A DNA stretch of 64,000 nt from Acidimicrobiia bacterium (GTDB lineage: Bacteria > Actinomycetota > Acidimicrobiia > Spongiisociales > ZC4RG35), in contig JANQRA010000002.1 in the NCBI GenBank assembly GCA_028284765.1, positions 305,832 through 369,831 on the forward strand. The letters are read 5' to 3'. A model generated the notes under the pieces. The model was not told the origin of the DNA. It did no database searches and saw only the letters and a list, made by a program, of their open reading frames with translations. Positions 18,510 to 28,090 of this stretch are shown here, piece after piece (position 1 is the first letter of the stretch; each line of letters begins with the position of its first letter). A program made the translations under genes and the position numbers.

Positions 18510-19586
18510 TCATACGTTGAACCGGAACTCAACCACGTCTTCGGGCCTCATCACGTATGACTTCCCTTCCGTCCGGACCAGCCCAGCGGTCCGAGCAGCA
18601 TTCCACGAGCCAGCTTCCATGAGCTTGTCGAAGGCGATGACTTCGGCAGCGATGAACCCACGTTGGAAGTCGGTGTGGATCTCGCCTGCCGCCTCCGGCG
18701 CCGTCGCACCCGTCTTGACGGTCCAAGCGCGAGATTCTTTCTCACCGGCGGTGAGGAAGCTTTGCAACCCGAGAGTTGAGTAGGCGGCACGAATCACCGA
18801 GTTGAGGCCAGGCTCGGGTTGACCGAGCTCAGCCAGCATCTCGGTTCGTTCCCCGGGTGAAAGCTCAACCAACTCAGCCTCGATCTGAGCATCCAAGAAC
18901 AGTGCTTGGGCAGGCTTGACGAGTTCCGTCAGGTCATCACGCTGGTCCTCGTCCACCGACTCGTCGACGTTGAATACGTAAATGACTGGTTTGGCTGTGA
19001 GGAGATGTAGGTCTGCGAAGTGCTCGGAACGTGCCATGAGCCCGGGATGACGACTGACCATTTCACCGGCGGCAACGACATCCCGCACGTTACGAAGGGT
19101 TTCGACACGAGGAGCGAGCTTCGGATCGATGGTCATCTCCTTTTCCATTCGAGGGAGCCGTCGATCAATTGTGTCGAGGTCGGCTATGGCCAGCTCGGTT
19201 TCGATGACAGCAATATCGCGAGCCGGCTCCAGCGTGTCGTCGACATGCACGACGTTCGTGGACTTAAAAGAGCGCACAACATGACAGATGGCCGATACCT
19301 CTCGGATGTTGTGGAGAAATTGATTGCCAAGCCCCTCACCCTGGCTGGCACCTTTCACCAAGCCTGCGATGTCGACGAAAGTGACGGTGGCCTCGGTTCT
19401 CTTGGCTGATCCGAACATGTCGCCCAGCTGCTGCACCCGAGGGTCAGGGATGGGTACGACGCCAGTGTTCGGCTCGATCGTTGCGAAGGGGTAATTGGCA
19501 GCGAGGATCCCGGCTTCCGTCAAAGCGTTGAACAGTGTCGACTTGCCGACGTTGGGGAGACCCACGATGCCTATGGAGAGTGGCAT
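18510..19586 (-). CDS. ychF: Ribosome-associated ATPase/GTPase YchF
   Basis: Obg-family P-loop NTPase of 358 residues, unusual in preferring ATP. G1 is GLPNVGKSTLFNAL, G3 is DIAGLVKGASQGEGLGNQFL, and the G4 position reads NVDES rather than NKxD, the known YchF difference. A helical coiled insert lies about residues 130-200 and a TGS domain ends the protein (TGATAPEAAGEIHTDFQRGFIAAEVIAFD). It is divergent from gpsA with 46 bp between starts, and probably co-transcribed with the downstream antiporter gene. Confidence 0.95.
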   Translation of the reverse strand: MPLSIGIVGLPNVGKSTLFNALTEAGILAANYPFATIEPNTGVVPIPDPRVQQLGDMFGSAKRTEATVTFVDIAGLVKGASQGEGLGNQFLHNIREVSAICHVVRSFKSTNVVHVDDTLEPARDIAVIETELAIADLDTIDRRLPRMEKEMTIDPKLAPRVETLRNVRDVVAAGEMVSRHPGLMARSEHFADLHLLTAKPVIYVFNVDESVDEDQRDDLTELVKPAQALFLDAQIEAELVELSPGERTEMLAELGQPEPGLNSVIRAAYSTLGLQSFLTAGEKESRAWTVKTGATAPEAAGEIHTDFQRGFIAAEVIAFDKLMEAGSWNAARTAGLVRTEGKSYVMRPEDVVEFRFNV

Positions 19587-19632
19587 GGGAGGTGGGCAGA
19601 TTAGGAGCCGACCAGCGGTTAGCGTCTTTCAC

Positions 19633-20628
19633 ATGGACAGGATCGCCGTTATCGGTGCAGGTTCTTGGGGCACAACCGTCGCTGCTTTGGCCGCTTCTTC
19701 GGTCGAGACGAGGTTGTGGGCACGCCGAGCCGAACTGGCTGACGCCATCAATACGACAGGGATCAACCACGACTACATACCGGATCTCGAGATACCGCAG
19801 CGCCTCGAGGCCACCTCCGACCTGTCCTATGCCATCGACGGAGCCGACACGGTGATCATGGCTGTGCCCTCCCACGGCTTTCGTCAGGTCTTCGACGAGA
19901 TTGCACCCGGTGTCGGCGACCAACTCCCGGTCATCTCGCTTACTAAAGGAATTGAGGTCGACAGCCTCTCTCGGATGACCCAGGTCATCAGTGATGTTGC
20001 TCCGGGCCATGACGGCGACGTGATCGGGGTGCTGACCGGACCCAACCTCGCATCGGAGATTGCCTCAGGCCAGCCGACTGCATCGGTCATAGGCTTGAAG
20101 GATCCAGACGTCGCGGTGAACCTTCAGCAGATCCTGATCAGCCCGACGTTTCGCGTCTATACCAATGACGACGTCATCGGCTGCGAACTGGGCGGAGCCC
20201 TCAAGAACGTGATGGCAATCGCATCTGGGATTTCGGACGGACTCGGGTTCGGCGACAACACACGTGCAACCCTTTTGACCAGGGCCCTTGCCGAGCTGAC
20301 GCGGCTCGGGGTAGCCCTTGGCGGCCAGCCCGAGACCTTTGCCGGCCTGGCCGGAATGGGCGATCTGATAGCGACCTGCTCGTCCAACAAGAGCCGCAAC
20401 TACAGGGTGGGCCACGGCCTCGCTCAGGGGGCCACCCTGGAAGAGATCATCTCAGATATGAAGATGGTCGCCGAAGGCGTGAAGACCACCAAGAGCGTGG
20501 TCGCCTTGGCCCGGCAGTCGAATGTCGAGATGCCAATCGCTGAACATGTCCAACTCGTGCTGGATGACCAGATGGGACCGAGAGAGGCGATGCTCGCCCT
20601 CATGACACGTCAGGCCAAAGCCGAATGA
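19633..20628 (+). CDS. gpsA: NAD(P)-dependent glycerol-3-phosphate dehydrogenase
   Basis: Reduces dihydroxyacetone phosphate to sn-glycerol-3-phosphate for phospholipid synthesis. The 331 residues begin with the Rossmann motif VIGAGSWGTTVAALAA, then MAVPSHGFRQV, SLTKGIE, TGPNLASEIA, the catalytic Lys in GCELGGALKNVMAIASGISDG, and AGMGDLIATCSSNKSRNYRVG. The frame is open upstream to 19495, but ATG 19633 puts the Rossmann motif at residue 6 as usual. The stop overlaps the PPOX-family gene by ATGA. Confidence 0.95.
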   Translation: MDRIAVIGAGSWGTTVAALAASSVETRLWARRAELADAINTTGINHDYIPDLEIPQRLEATSDLSYAIDGADTVIMAVPSHGFRQVFDEIAPGVGDQLPVISLTKGIEVDSLSRMTQVISDVAPGHDGDVIGVLTGPNLASEIASGQPTASVIGLKDPDVAVNLQQILISPTFRVYTNDDVIGCELGGALKNVMAIASGISDGLGFGDNTRATLLTRALAELTRLGVALGGQPETFAGLAGMGDLIATCSSNKSRNYRVGHGLAQGATLEEIISDMKMVAEGVKTTKSVVALARQSNVEMPIAEHVQLVLDDQMGPREAMLALMTRQAKAE

Positions 20629-21257
20629 GCGACAAGACACAAATCCGACGACTCCCCGAACGTGGGATCGACGATCGAGACCAGATCGACGCCATACTCG
20701 ACGAGGGTTTTGTCTGTCATGCGGCGTACGTCACGGAGGGGCGACCTGTTGTCCTTCCGACGCTGTACGCCAGGGACAACGACAGATTGCTTCTTCACGG
20801 CTCGAACTCGATGGGTCTCGCCCGCGCGGTGCGCAACGACTCCCCGCTGAGCGTCGCGGTCACACATGTCGACGGGCTCGTCGTGGCGAGAAGCGGATTC
20901 CACTCATCTGCCAACTATCGAAGTGTCGTGGCCCATGGCTTCGGGCGTCTTCTCACGGGTGAGGAGCATGTCGCCGCACTCGACCTGATAATCGACAAGC
21001 TGATCCCGGGTCGTCTCGATGATCTTCGAGATTCGACTCCTGCAGAGATCGGCCAAACCGCTGTGGTGGAACTGATGCTCGATGAGGTCTCCGCCAAAGT
21101 GCGGACCGGTGGGCCTCACGACGACGACTCGGATCTCGATCTCGACGTTTGGGCTGGAGTCGTACCGCTCTCACTGATCGCAGGAGAGCCGGTCTCGTCG
21201 AACGATCTCAAGCCTGGCATCGAGCCGCCGGACTACTTGAACCCCTACAGACGTTGA
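20625..21257 (+). CDS. Pyridoxamine 5'-phosphate oxidase family protein (FMN-binding split barrel)
   Basis: A 210-residue cytoplasmic protein. The opening (IDAILDEGFVCHAAYVTEGRPVVLPTLYAR, a strand-turn-strand block) and LLLHGSNSMGLARAV with SVVAHGFGRLL match the split-barrel flavin family that includes NimA-like reductases. The C-terminal half (TVVELMLDEVSAKVRTGGP-like segment, then DVWAGVVPL) matches the Pyridox_ox_2 subgroup. It is translationally coupled to gpsA by a 4-bp overlap, though no functional link is obvious. Substrate unknown; a flavin- or F420-dependent reductase or a binding protein are both possible. Confidence 0.75.
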   Translation: MSDKTQIRRLPERGIDDRDQIDAILDEGFVCHAAYVTEGRPVVLPTLYARDNDRLLLHGSNSMGLARAVRNDSPLSVAVTHVDGLVVARSGFHSSANYRSVVAHGFGRLLTGEEHVAALDLIIDKLIPGRLDDLRDSTPAEIGQTAVVELMLDEVSAKVRTGGPHDDDSDLDLDVWAGVVPLSLIAGEPVSSNDLKPGIEPPDYLNPYRR

Positions 21258-21305
21258 CCTGAGACAGCCTGCAACCGCGGGTCACCCGATGGGGTTCTGT
21301 AACTG

Positions 21306-22229
21306 ATGACCAGCAAGCTCGTGAAAACATCACACGGGACCAACCGTGAGGCCTTCAGCGCTCGCGACTGGGCTCTCTTCATCTCCCTCGCCCTCATCTG
21401 GGGAGCCTCATTCCTTTTCATGGCAATAGGGCTCGATTCGTTTCACCCAGGACTGGTGACACTCATTCGAGTCACATTGGGGGCTGGATTTCTGTTCCTG
21501 GCATCTCGTGGCAAGAGCCTGCGTCTCGAGCCAGGCGACGGCCCTCGTGTCGTCCTGGTCGCAGCCATTTGGGTGGCCATCCCATTCACCCTGTTTCCCA
21601 TTGCCCAGCAGTGGATTGATTCTGCGGTTGCGGGGATGCTCAATGGGGCTACTCCGATCTTCACAGCCCTGCTCGCAACCCTGCTCCTCAAGGCACTCCC
21701 CGGTCGACTGCAGATGATCGGCACCGTTGTGGGTTTCGTCGGCATCCTGGCCATCGCCCTCCCATCGGCAGGAACAGGCTCAACCGAGGCGATAGGCGTG
21801 ATCCTCATAGTCCTCTCGACCATCGGGTACGCCGTGAGCCTGAATATGGTCCCGCCGCTCCAGCAGAAGTACGGCTCACTTGCCCTGATGACTCGGATCG
21901 AATTGGTCGCGCTACCGCTGGTGATCCCCTACGGAATAGTCGGACTCACTCAGTCGTCTTTCGCCTGGGACTCGTTGCTCGCCTCAGCGGCGGTTGGAAT
22001 CCTGGGAACCGGCCTGGCGTTCGTTCTTCTCGGCAACCTCGCCGGCAGTGTGGGGGCCACTCGGGCATCGATGTTGACTTACTTGATCCCTGTCGTAGCC
22101 CTGGCACTCGGGGTCATCTTCAGAAACGAGGTCATATCGGTGTGGGCAGTGATCGGGACGGCTCTAGTCGTCGCAGGTGCGATGCTCGCCTCCCGAAGAG
22201 AGATCCCCTCAGGCAGAGAGTCGACTTAG
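21306..22229 (+). CDS. EamA/DMT-superfamily transporter
   Basis: Integral membrane protein of 307 residues with about ten helices in two EamA repeats. Typical signatures are LIWGASFLFMAIGLDSFHP and LVTLIRVTLGAGFLFL in the first half, and LGTGLAFVLLGNLAGSVGATRASMLTYLIPVVALALGVI (one continuous membrane block) in the second. Members export metabolites such as amino acids; the substrate is unknown. Its last 21 bp overlap the 3' end of the convergent nurA gene. Confidence 0.88.
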   Translation: MTSKLVKTSHGTNREAFSARDWALFISLALIWGASFLFMAIGLDSFHPGLVTLIRVTLGAGFLFLASRGKSLRLEPGDGPRVVLVAAIWVAIPFTLFPIAQQWIDSAVAGMLNGATPIFTALLATLLLKALPGRLQMIGTVVGFVGILAIALPSAGTGSTEAIGVILIVLSTIGYAVSLNMVPPLQQKYGSLALMTRIELVALPLVIPYGIVGLTQSSFAWDSLLASAAVGILGTGLAFVLLGNLAGSVGATRASMLTYLIPVVALALGVIFRNEVISVWAVIGTALVVAGAMLASRREIPSGREST

Positions 22230-23132
22230 CTCAGCGGAGGCCCGACGGAGAGCTCTCATCGACAGGTCTTTGTCTCCAAGGCGGCGCCTCAACTCGCGCT
22301 CCAGGCCCCCAATTGGATAGAGATTCTGGGGCGCCCTGGGGTCTTTGTGCCTCGCCGACGCATACCGCGGGAGCGACGCTGTCACCCGATTGGCGACCTG
22401 AATGGCCTCACGACGTTCGATGTTGGCGTCGATCTCGCAACGCACGAGACCTCCAGCGGGTCCCGCATGATTGGCCAGACGGAGGTACCACGAGTACCGA
22501 CTCCACGATGAGGTGGTCAGGAACAGCGGTGTTCGATAACCGGCCGGTAGTGAGGTGAGGACCTGCCGCAACTCCAGAGGCAGGTACTGCACCTTCTGGG
22601 TCTTGATGTATCCGACGGCGTTGTCGAGATCCCGCGCGTGTGAGAGCGGACCGTCCACAACGAGGAGCTCGGCTCCTCCGGCTCTACGGGCAACCGCGGC
22701 CTCGAGGTCGCCCATGCGCTGCTGGATGCCAAGCCATAGCTCTTCGGGGGTAGTGCCTTTCGTGGCCTTGACTTCGTAGTCGCCCACTCTGGTCTTGACG
22801 TCAACAGCATTGGCGGAGGTGAACAACCCCCTCTCGACCGCAGTCGTTTGCACATGGGCCTCGCCATTGCACCTGACCACACCCGCGGCATAGGTCGCTG
22901 CCAACGCAAACCCTGGAAAGTCGGGTGGTTGGTCGATCCAGAGCGTGGCGTCGACCCTTCTCACACCATCGACAAACATGAGGTCGTGGACCGGCTCTCC
23001 TTCGGGCGGTAGCGGCCGCCAATCCTCCGGACGACACTCGACTGTCACATCGACGTTCTCGGAGGCATCTTCCAGCTCCGGACCTACCGGCGCTCCGTAG
23101 TCTGAATCCCAGGTCTCGACCGTGAACTTCAT
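22209..23132 (-). CDS. nurA: NurA-like 5'-3' nuclease of the HerA-NurA resection system
   Basis: A 307-residue protein I assign to NurA from motifs and context. NurA nucleases use Asp residues in two VDG-type strands; here they are LMFVDGVRRVDA (Asp55) and ELLVVDGPLSHARDL (Asp160). A later LVRCEIDAN fits the third acidic motif. It is last in the run herA, reductase, sbcD, sbcC, nurA and overlaps sbcC by 4 bp, so it is made with the Rad50 homologue. NurA works with the HerA translocase to chew DNA ends. Sequence alone gives moderate confidence; the operon position raises it. Its 3' end overlaps the convergent EamA gene by 21 bp. Confidence 0.72.
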   Translation of the reverse strand: MKFTVETWDSDYGAPVGPELEDASENVDVTVECRPEDWRPLPPEGEPVHDLMFVDGVRRVDATLWIDQPPDFPGFALAATYAAGVVRCNGEAHVQTTAVERGLFTSANAVDVKTRVGDYEVKATKGTTPEELWLGIQQRMGDLEAAVARRAGGAELLVVDGPLSHARDLDNAVGYIKTQKVQYLPLELRQVLTSLPAGYRTPLFLTTSSWSRYSWYLRLANHAGPAGGLVRCEIDANIERREAIQVANRVTASLPRYASARHKDPRAPQNLYPIGGLERELRRRLGDKDLSMRALRRASAELSRLSA

Positions 23133-25483
23133 TGCAGCACCCTGACCCTCGCCCCTCGCGGGTCACGACTGACCTCAAACCTCGTCGGTGCTCTAGCGGC
23201 GAGCTCCTTGACGTGGGTGATCACACCAACCATCAAGCCCTCACCTGCCAACTCTTCGAGCACTGATGCAACTGTGTCGAGCGACTCGTCGTCCAGGGTC
23301 CCGAAGCCTTCGTCGAGGACGATCGCCTCCAGGCCAGCGCCGCCTTTCGCGGAAAGCGTCTCCGCCAGCGAAAGCGCCAGCGCCAGGGACACGAGGAAGG
23401 TCTCGCCACCGGACAGCGTTTCGACCCGCCGCATCTCGTCAGCATTGCGGTGGTCGATGATCGAGAAACTGCCGGAATCGTCGGAATGTAGGGAGTATCC
23501 ACCCTCTGACAGCTGACCGATGAGTGCGTTTGCCCCGGTCACCAGGTCGGAAAGTGCTCCCGACATCAGCCACTGCTCGAAGCCGTTGGCCTTCAGGTGT
23601 GCAGCGAGAGCCGATGCGGTCGCAGCCGTGAGTTTGGAGCCTTCGATTGCAGTGCTGAGTTCCTTTGACTGCTCCAAAGCGTTCTCGTATCGCTCGACCA
23701 GCGTTCGAGTCCGCTCCAAGGCAGTTGCGACGGCACCGGCTGCCGATCCTTCGTACGCCACACCCACTGTCTCCAACCGGTCGATGAGCGCCTTTTGAGC
23801 CTTCGCCACATCCCTAGCTGCCGAATCTCGGGCTCCCTCCACCGACTTCCTTTGCTCATTGACCTCCTCGAGTCGAGTATCACGCCAGGTCAGTAGTTCC
23901 TTCCACTGGACTGCGACATCGTCCGCCTCCGGAACCGGCGGACCAAGCCCCGCAACCGAGAGCTGGGCTTCGGTGAGGGACCGACCCACCTTTCTCGATG
24001 CTTCAACAAGGTCCTCGAGCGCTCGTTGCACCCGACGCTTCTGCTCGTCGAGCTTCGCCCGCTCCTCCTTAGACCGTCTCAGCTCGTCGCTGAGCTCCGA
24101 CTGTCTGGCGATCACTTCTTCTAGACCTCCTGGTGCGTTTGCGAGGTCTGTGTCAAGGGATGCCTTTTGCTCCAGCAACTGATCTCTCTTGGCTTCGACG
24201 GCTGCAAATGCCGTCTTGGCTGATTCAGCCGCGGTGCGCGCTTCGTCCAGTGCGGAGGCCTGCCTTTCTTCGGTTTCTCGAGCCTTCTCGAGCTCGTCGT
24301 TGCCTCCTAACTCCGGCAGATCACTCACCGTTTGGCGACAAACAGGACATTGCTCGCCCGTTGTCAGTGTCCCAGCCAGGACATGGGCCGAATGGACGGA
24401 GCGTGCATCGTTGAGGTCGGACCGTGCTTGTGCGTGGTTGGTGGTCGCCGATGCCAGTGAGTGCTCGGCTTCACTGACACTCTTCTCGAACTGCTCTATC
24501 CCAAGCTCATCGAGCTCTCTCTGAACCTGATCTCTTCGAAGCTCGGCAGTTGACCACGTCTTCAGTTCCGCGGCGCCAGGCATCTCGCCGAGGGCGGCCT
24601 CAATTCCGGAGATGGCCGCATCCGCATTTGCTAGCAACTCCTCGGAGTCGACCACATCGGAACGCGCCCCTGAAAGTGCCTCTTCCATCTCCTCGAGTCG
24701 GACTGGAGCGCTGATGGCTTCGAGACGACTTTGTGCATCGCTGAGCTCCGAAAGCTGACGGCCGACCTCGTCGTGACTCTGTTGAGCAAGTACCAGCTTT
24801 TTCTCCAATTGCGGGAGTTCCATCGCAACCTTCTCCAGAGCCTCCAACCGCTTCACCGTCTCGGCCATGGCGTGTTCGTCAGGGACATCGAGAGCTTGCA
24901 ACGTGCGTTCGGCAGAAGCCACCTGTTCTTGAGCGACGACTGCCCTCGTTCGCGCCAACTCCCGGACCCGGGTGTACACGTCGAGACCCAAGAGATTTCG
25001 AAGAAGTCCTTGACGCTCAGACTTGGTGGCCTCCAAGAACCTCGCAAAGTCGCCCTGGGGCAAGACAACGGTCCTCGTGAAGTCCTCGAACCCTAGCCGG
25101 AGGACCTGTTCAACCTGCGACGTGACTTCTCCGGGGCCGTCAGCGATGACCGACCCGTCTCGTTGTAGCCGGGCCTCCTTGACACTTGCCCCTCCGGAGG
25201 AGGTCCGCTGAGCCATACGAGTGGCGTCGTATTCGACTCCGTCGACCTCGAAGTGGAACCGCACCCGCGCCACATCGGCGCCAGCGGTGATCACCGGCGC
25301 TACGGCGTTCCCGCCGAGCCTCGGCACCCGGCCATACAGGGCGAAGATCATGGCGTCCACGAGACTTGACTTCCCGGACCCGGTGGAGCCCGCAATGCTG
25401 AAGAACTCCACGTCTCGGAAATCGACCTCCACCTTCTCCCGGTAGGCGGAAAACCCTTCGAGGGTGATTTGCAGGGGTCTCAC
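23129..25483 (-). CDS. sbcC: SbcC/Rad50-family SMC-like ATPase
   Basis: Large subunit of the Mre11-Rad50-type DNA end-processing complex, 784 residues, shorter than E. coli SbcC (about 1050). It starts with MRPLQITLEGFSAYRE and the Walker A IAGSTGSGKSSLVDAM. A long coiled coil is broken by the zinc hook CPVC (Cys379 and Cys382), where two molecules pair through Zn2+. The C-terminal lobe has the signature LSGGETFLVSLALALSLAE and Walker B AIVLDEGFGTLDDESLD. It overlaps sbcD upstream and nurA downstream by 4 bp each. Confidence 0.95.
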   Translation of the reverse strand: MRPLQITLEGFSAYREKVEVDFRDVEFFSIAGSTGSGKSSLVDAMIFALYGRVPRLGGNAVAPVITAGADVARVRFHFEVDGVEYDATRMAQRTSSGGASVKEARLQRDGSVIADGPGEVTSQVEQVLRLGFEDFTRTVVLPQGDFARFLEATKSERQGLLRNLLGLDVYTRVRELARTRAVVAQEQVASAERTLQALDVPDEHAMAETVKRLEALEKVAMELPQLEKKLVLAQQSHDEVGRQLSELSDAQSRLEAISAPVRLEEMEEALSGARSDVVDSEELLANADAAISGIEAALGEMPGAAELKTWSTAELRRDQVQRELDELGIEQFEKSVSEAEHSLASATTNHAQARSDLNDARSVHSAHVLAGTLTTGEQCPVCRQTVSDLPELGGNDELEKARETEERQASALDEARTAAESAKTAFAAVEAKRDQLLEQKASLDTDLANAPGGLEEVIARQSELSDELRRSKEERAKLDEQKRRVQRALEDLVEASRKVGRSLTEAQLSVAGLGPPVPEADDVAVQWKELLTWRDTRLEEVNEQRKSVEGARDSAARDVAKAQKALIDRLETVGVAYEGSAAGAVATALERTRTLVERYENALEQSKELSTAIEGSKLTAATASALAAHLKANGFEQWLMSGALSDLVTGANALIGQLSEGGYSLHSDDSGSFSIIDHRNADEMRRVETLSGGETFLVSLALALSLAETLSAKGGAGLEAIVLDEGFGTLDDESLDTVASVLEELAGEGLMVGVITHVKELAARAPTRFEVSRDPRGARVRVLQ

Positions 25484-26616
25484 TGTCCCGACTCCGAAAG
25501 CGCCTCGTCGAGGAGCTCGGCAAACAGCGCCTCAACTCCGGGATCCGCATTTCCCGAGTCCGTGAGATACCGGGCGAAGGCTTGCGTGGGCTCGAGACCC
25601 TGTCGCTGCTCGGTGGGTGCAACAGCCCTGCCTGGACTGTCGAGAATCACCTCGACAGCATCGGGGATGGCAGTTCGAACCTCATCAGCCAAACCGACCC
25701 GAGCGTCCTCCTGGAGGATCACCTTCACGTAGGCATCCTCCGTGCCTTCCGCATTGGCCAGGACCTGACCGAGCGTTCCTCGAATCTCGATCAATCGTCG
25801 ACCCGATCTGAGCGGAAGCTCTTCTACCGAGGCCGGGCTTCCGGGCTCGGCTTTGACGAGCAGTGCCCCTTTCTGGTCTGCAACCTCCCCGAAGTCGAGT
25901 TGGATCGGAGAGCCGGAATACCAAACCGCAGAGGCATGAGGCATCTTCTGCTGGCGGTGTAGGTGGCCGAGCGCCACGTATGACAGATGACCCGGAAAGA
26001 GACTCGCCGGGATGGCATATCCAAAGATGTGAGCAGTGCGCTCCCCTCCTCCCGCAAGTCCGCCGTACACGGTGAGGTGGCTCGTGAACACGTTCACGGT
26101 GTCAGCGGTCATGTCTTTGGTCAATGCATCGATCAGCCGCCGCATCCGCTCCTCGTACTGACCGGCGTGTTTGTCCGGGTCAGAGTTCATGATGTCTTCG
26201 GCTTTCACGATCGAGCGCTGAGAGACAAACGGCAGCATCCCCACCTTGACTCCCAGATCGTCGAGGGCAACGACCCCACCGTCGGTGGGCGATCGTGGCG
26301 TCCCGACCACCGTGACCCCAGCCCGTTCGAGTAGGGGCGCGACTGCGTCGAGTCTCGCCGGATTGTCATGATTCCCAGCAACCACTAGCACCGGTCCAAC
26401 CTCGGCAAGGTCGAGGAAGGTCCGCCAGACGATCTCCTCAGCTGCCGGACCTGGTGAGGCCGAGTCGAAGATGTCACCCGCTACCAGCGTCAGATCGACG
26501 GCGTTGTCCTCGGCCAACGACACCAGCTCCGAGAGCACCTCACGATGCTCCTCGGAGCGATCGCGCCCACGGATCCGCCGACCCACGTGCCAGTCGGACG
26601 TATGCAGAATCTTCAC
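25480..26616 (-). CDS. sbcD: SbcD/Mre11-family DNA repair exonuclease
   Basis: Mn2+-dependent phosphoesterase partner of the Rad50-like protein; it trims DNA ends and opens hairpins. The 378 residues show all phosphoesterase motifs in order: HTSDWHVGRR (residues 6-15), LVAGDIFD, VVAGNHDNPARLDA, FTSHLTVYGG and VALGHLHRQQ. A C-terminal Rad50-binding tail follows. The 3' end overlaps sbcC by ATGA. It begins 49 bp after the stop of the flavoprotein reductase gene. Confidence 0.95.
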   Translation of the reverse strand: MKILHTSDWHVGRRIRGRDRSEEHREVLSELVSLAEDNAVDLTLVAGDIFDSASPGPAAEEIVWRTFLDLAEVGPVLVVAGNHDNPARLDAVAPLLERAGVTVVGTPRSPTDGGVVALDDLGVKVGMLPFVSQRSIVKAEDIMNSDPDKHAGQYEERMRRLIDALTKDMTADTVNVFTSHLTVYGGLAGGGERTAHIFGYAIPASLFPGHLSYVALGHLHRQQKMPHASAVWYSGSPIQLDFGEVADQKGALLVKAEPGSPASVEELPLRSGRRLIEIRGTLGQVLANAEGTEDAYVKVILQEDARVGLADEVRTAIPDAVEVILDSPGRAVAPTEQRQGLEPTQAFARYLTDSGNADPGVEALFAELLDEALSESGQ

Positions 26617-26665
26617 TGGTGGGGATCGTAGGAACCGTCAGGGACAGATTTTGGTAGCGGCGTTG

Positions 26666-28087
26666 TCACTCAGTGGGCGACGGGTCACCAATCATTGGCT
26701 CGGTCTCGGGATCGAGCACTCTGACAACTCCCCGCCCATAGGCACCCAACGCTTCGCCGATCGCGCCATAGAAGCTGGGAAAGGCATAGATCATTTCTGC
26801 CAGCTCGGGGATTGGGGTCCGGCTCTTGATGGCGAGCGACAGAAACCCCAGAAGATCGGATGCTGTAGGGGCCACAACCGAAGCACCGACCAGGACACTC
26901 TCTCGATCGTCTGCCACCAGCTTGATGACACCCTCGTTTCCGGAGCGGTGTAACCAGCCCCGGAACGTCGCCTGCAGATTCTTGACCACAATTCTCGTGT
27001 CGAGGCCTTCTTCCTTCGCCGCGGCTTCCGTCAACCCGACCGCCCCGACCTCGGGATCGGTGAAGACCGCACGAGGCATCACCGTGTAGTCGGCCGGTGT
27101 GGGATCACCCCCGAGGATCGTCTCCACGGCGATGGATCCTTGATACAGGCCGACCTGAGTCAGCATGCCTTTGCCGGTCACATCTCCGATCGCCCACAGG
27201 CCGTCTGCGGCCTCCATCCGATTGTCGGTCTTGACGAATCCGTTTTCGATCTGCGCTCCCACGACCGCCACACCCAGCGACTCTGCATCTGATCGACGGC
27301 CAGTGGCCACCAGGATCTCGTCGGCCCGCACGCTGCCCCCACCGCTGAGACGGACAAGCTTCGAACCGGCTGATTCAGCAACTTCGTTGACGGTGTTTCC
27401 AAGGCGTAGCTCAACACCCTCGGCCTCGAGTGCCGCTGCGACGACTGCGGACACTTCAGGCTCCTCACTGCCCAACAGCCGGTCTTGGCCTTCGATGATC
27501 GAAACCTTTACTCCGAACCTGGCGAAGACCTGACCCAGCTCGACTCCGACAGGCCCACCTCCGAGAATTGCCAGACTCGAGGGAAGGGCCTCCGCAGCCA
27601 CGGCCTCCCGGTTGGTCCAGAATCCAACCTCGGAAAGCCCGGGTATCGGAGGAACGAAAGGCGCCGAGCCAGTAGCGAGCACGATCCCCTTCCTCGCCTC
27701 GTAGAAGGTCTCACCGACCTGGACCGTCCGTGGTGCAACGATGTGGCCCCAACCCCTGACCAGTCGGCCTCCGCTCGCGGCAAAACGATGCTCACCGTAT
27801 GAGTCGTCCCACCCACCGGTGATCTCGTCTCTCAACCGCTGGGCAACTACCGACCAATCGGCTTCGACTTCGACACTCCCGACCAACCCATTGGCCCGCC
27901 TTGCTTCGGTGACGAGATTCGCTGATCGAACCAGCGACTTCGTAGGGAGACAGGCCCAATAAGGGCACTCACCGCCAATCAGGTTTGACTCGATGCCCAC
28001 TACATCGTGGCCAGCACGCAGCAGGCGGAGCGCTGCGTCTTCACCGCAGGTGCCGACGCCGAGGACGATCACATCGCAGCGTTCCAT
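26666..28087 (-). CDS. Pyridine nucleotide-disulfide oxidoreductase lacking the His-Glu dyad
   Basis: FAD-dependent reductase of 473 residues, related to dihydrolipoamide dehydrogenase and mercuric reductase. The FAD loop is VLGVGTCGEDAAL, the redox disulfide is Cys41-x4-Cys46 in GGECPYWACLPTK, the NAD(P)H loop is LGGGPVGVELGQVFARFG, and the second FAD contact is LWAIGDVTG. At the C-terminus the usual HPTxxE catalytic base is missing: the segment reads YAFPSFYGAIGEAL, with Phe where His belongs. Electrons may therefore go to something other than a small dithiol. It lies 3 bp after herA and 49 bp before sbcD, inside the resection operon. Confidence 0.85.
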   Translation of the reverse strand: MERCDVIVLGVGTCGEDAALRLLRAGHDVVGIESNLIGGECPYWACLPTKSLVRSANLVTEARRANGLVGSVEVEADWSVVAQRLRDEITGGWDDSYGEHRFAASGGRLVRGWGHIVAPRTVQVGETFYEARKGIVLATGSAPFVPPIPGLSEVGFWTNREAVAAEALPSSLAILGGGPVGVELGQVFARFGVKVSIIEGQDRLLGSEEPEVSAVVAAALEAEGVELRLGNTVNEVAESAGSKLVRLSGGGSVRADEILVATGRRSDAESLGVAVVGAQIENGFVKTDNRMEAADGLWAIGDVTGKGMLTQVGLYQGSIAVETILGGDPTPADYTVMPRAVFTDPEVGAVGLTEAAAKEEGLDTRIVVKNLQATFRGWLHRSGNEGVIKLVADDRESVLVGASVVAPTASDLLGFLSLAIKSRTPIPELAEMIYAFPSFYGAIGEALGAYGRGVVRVLDPETEPMIGDPSPTE

Positions 28088-28090
28088 TGG

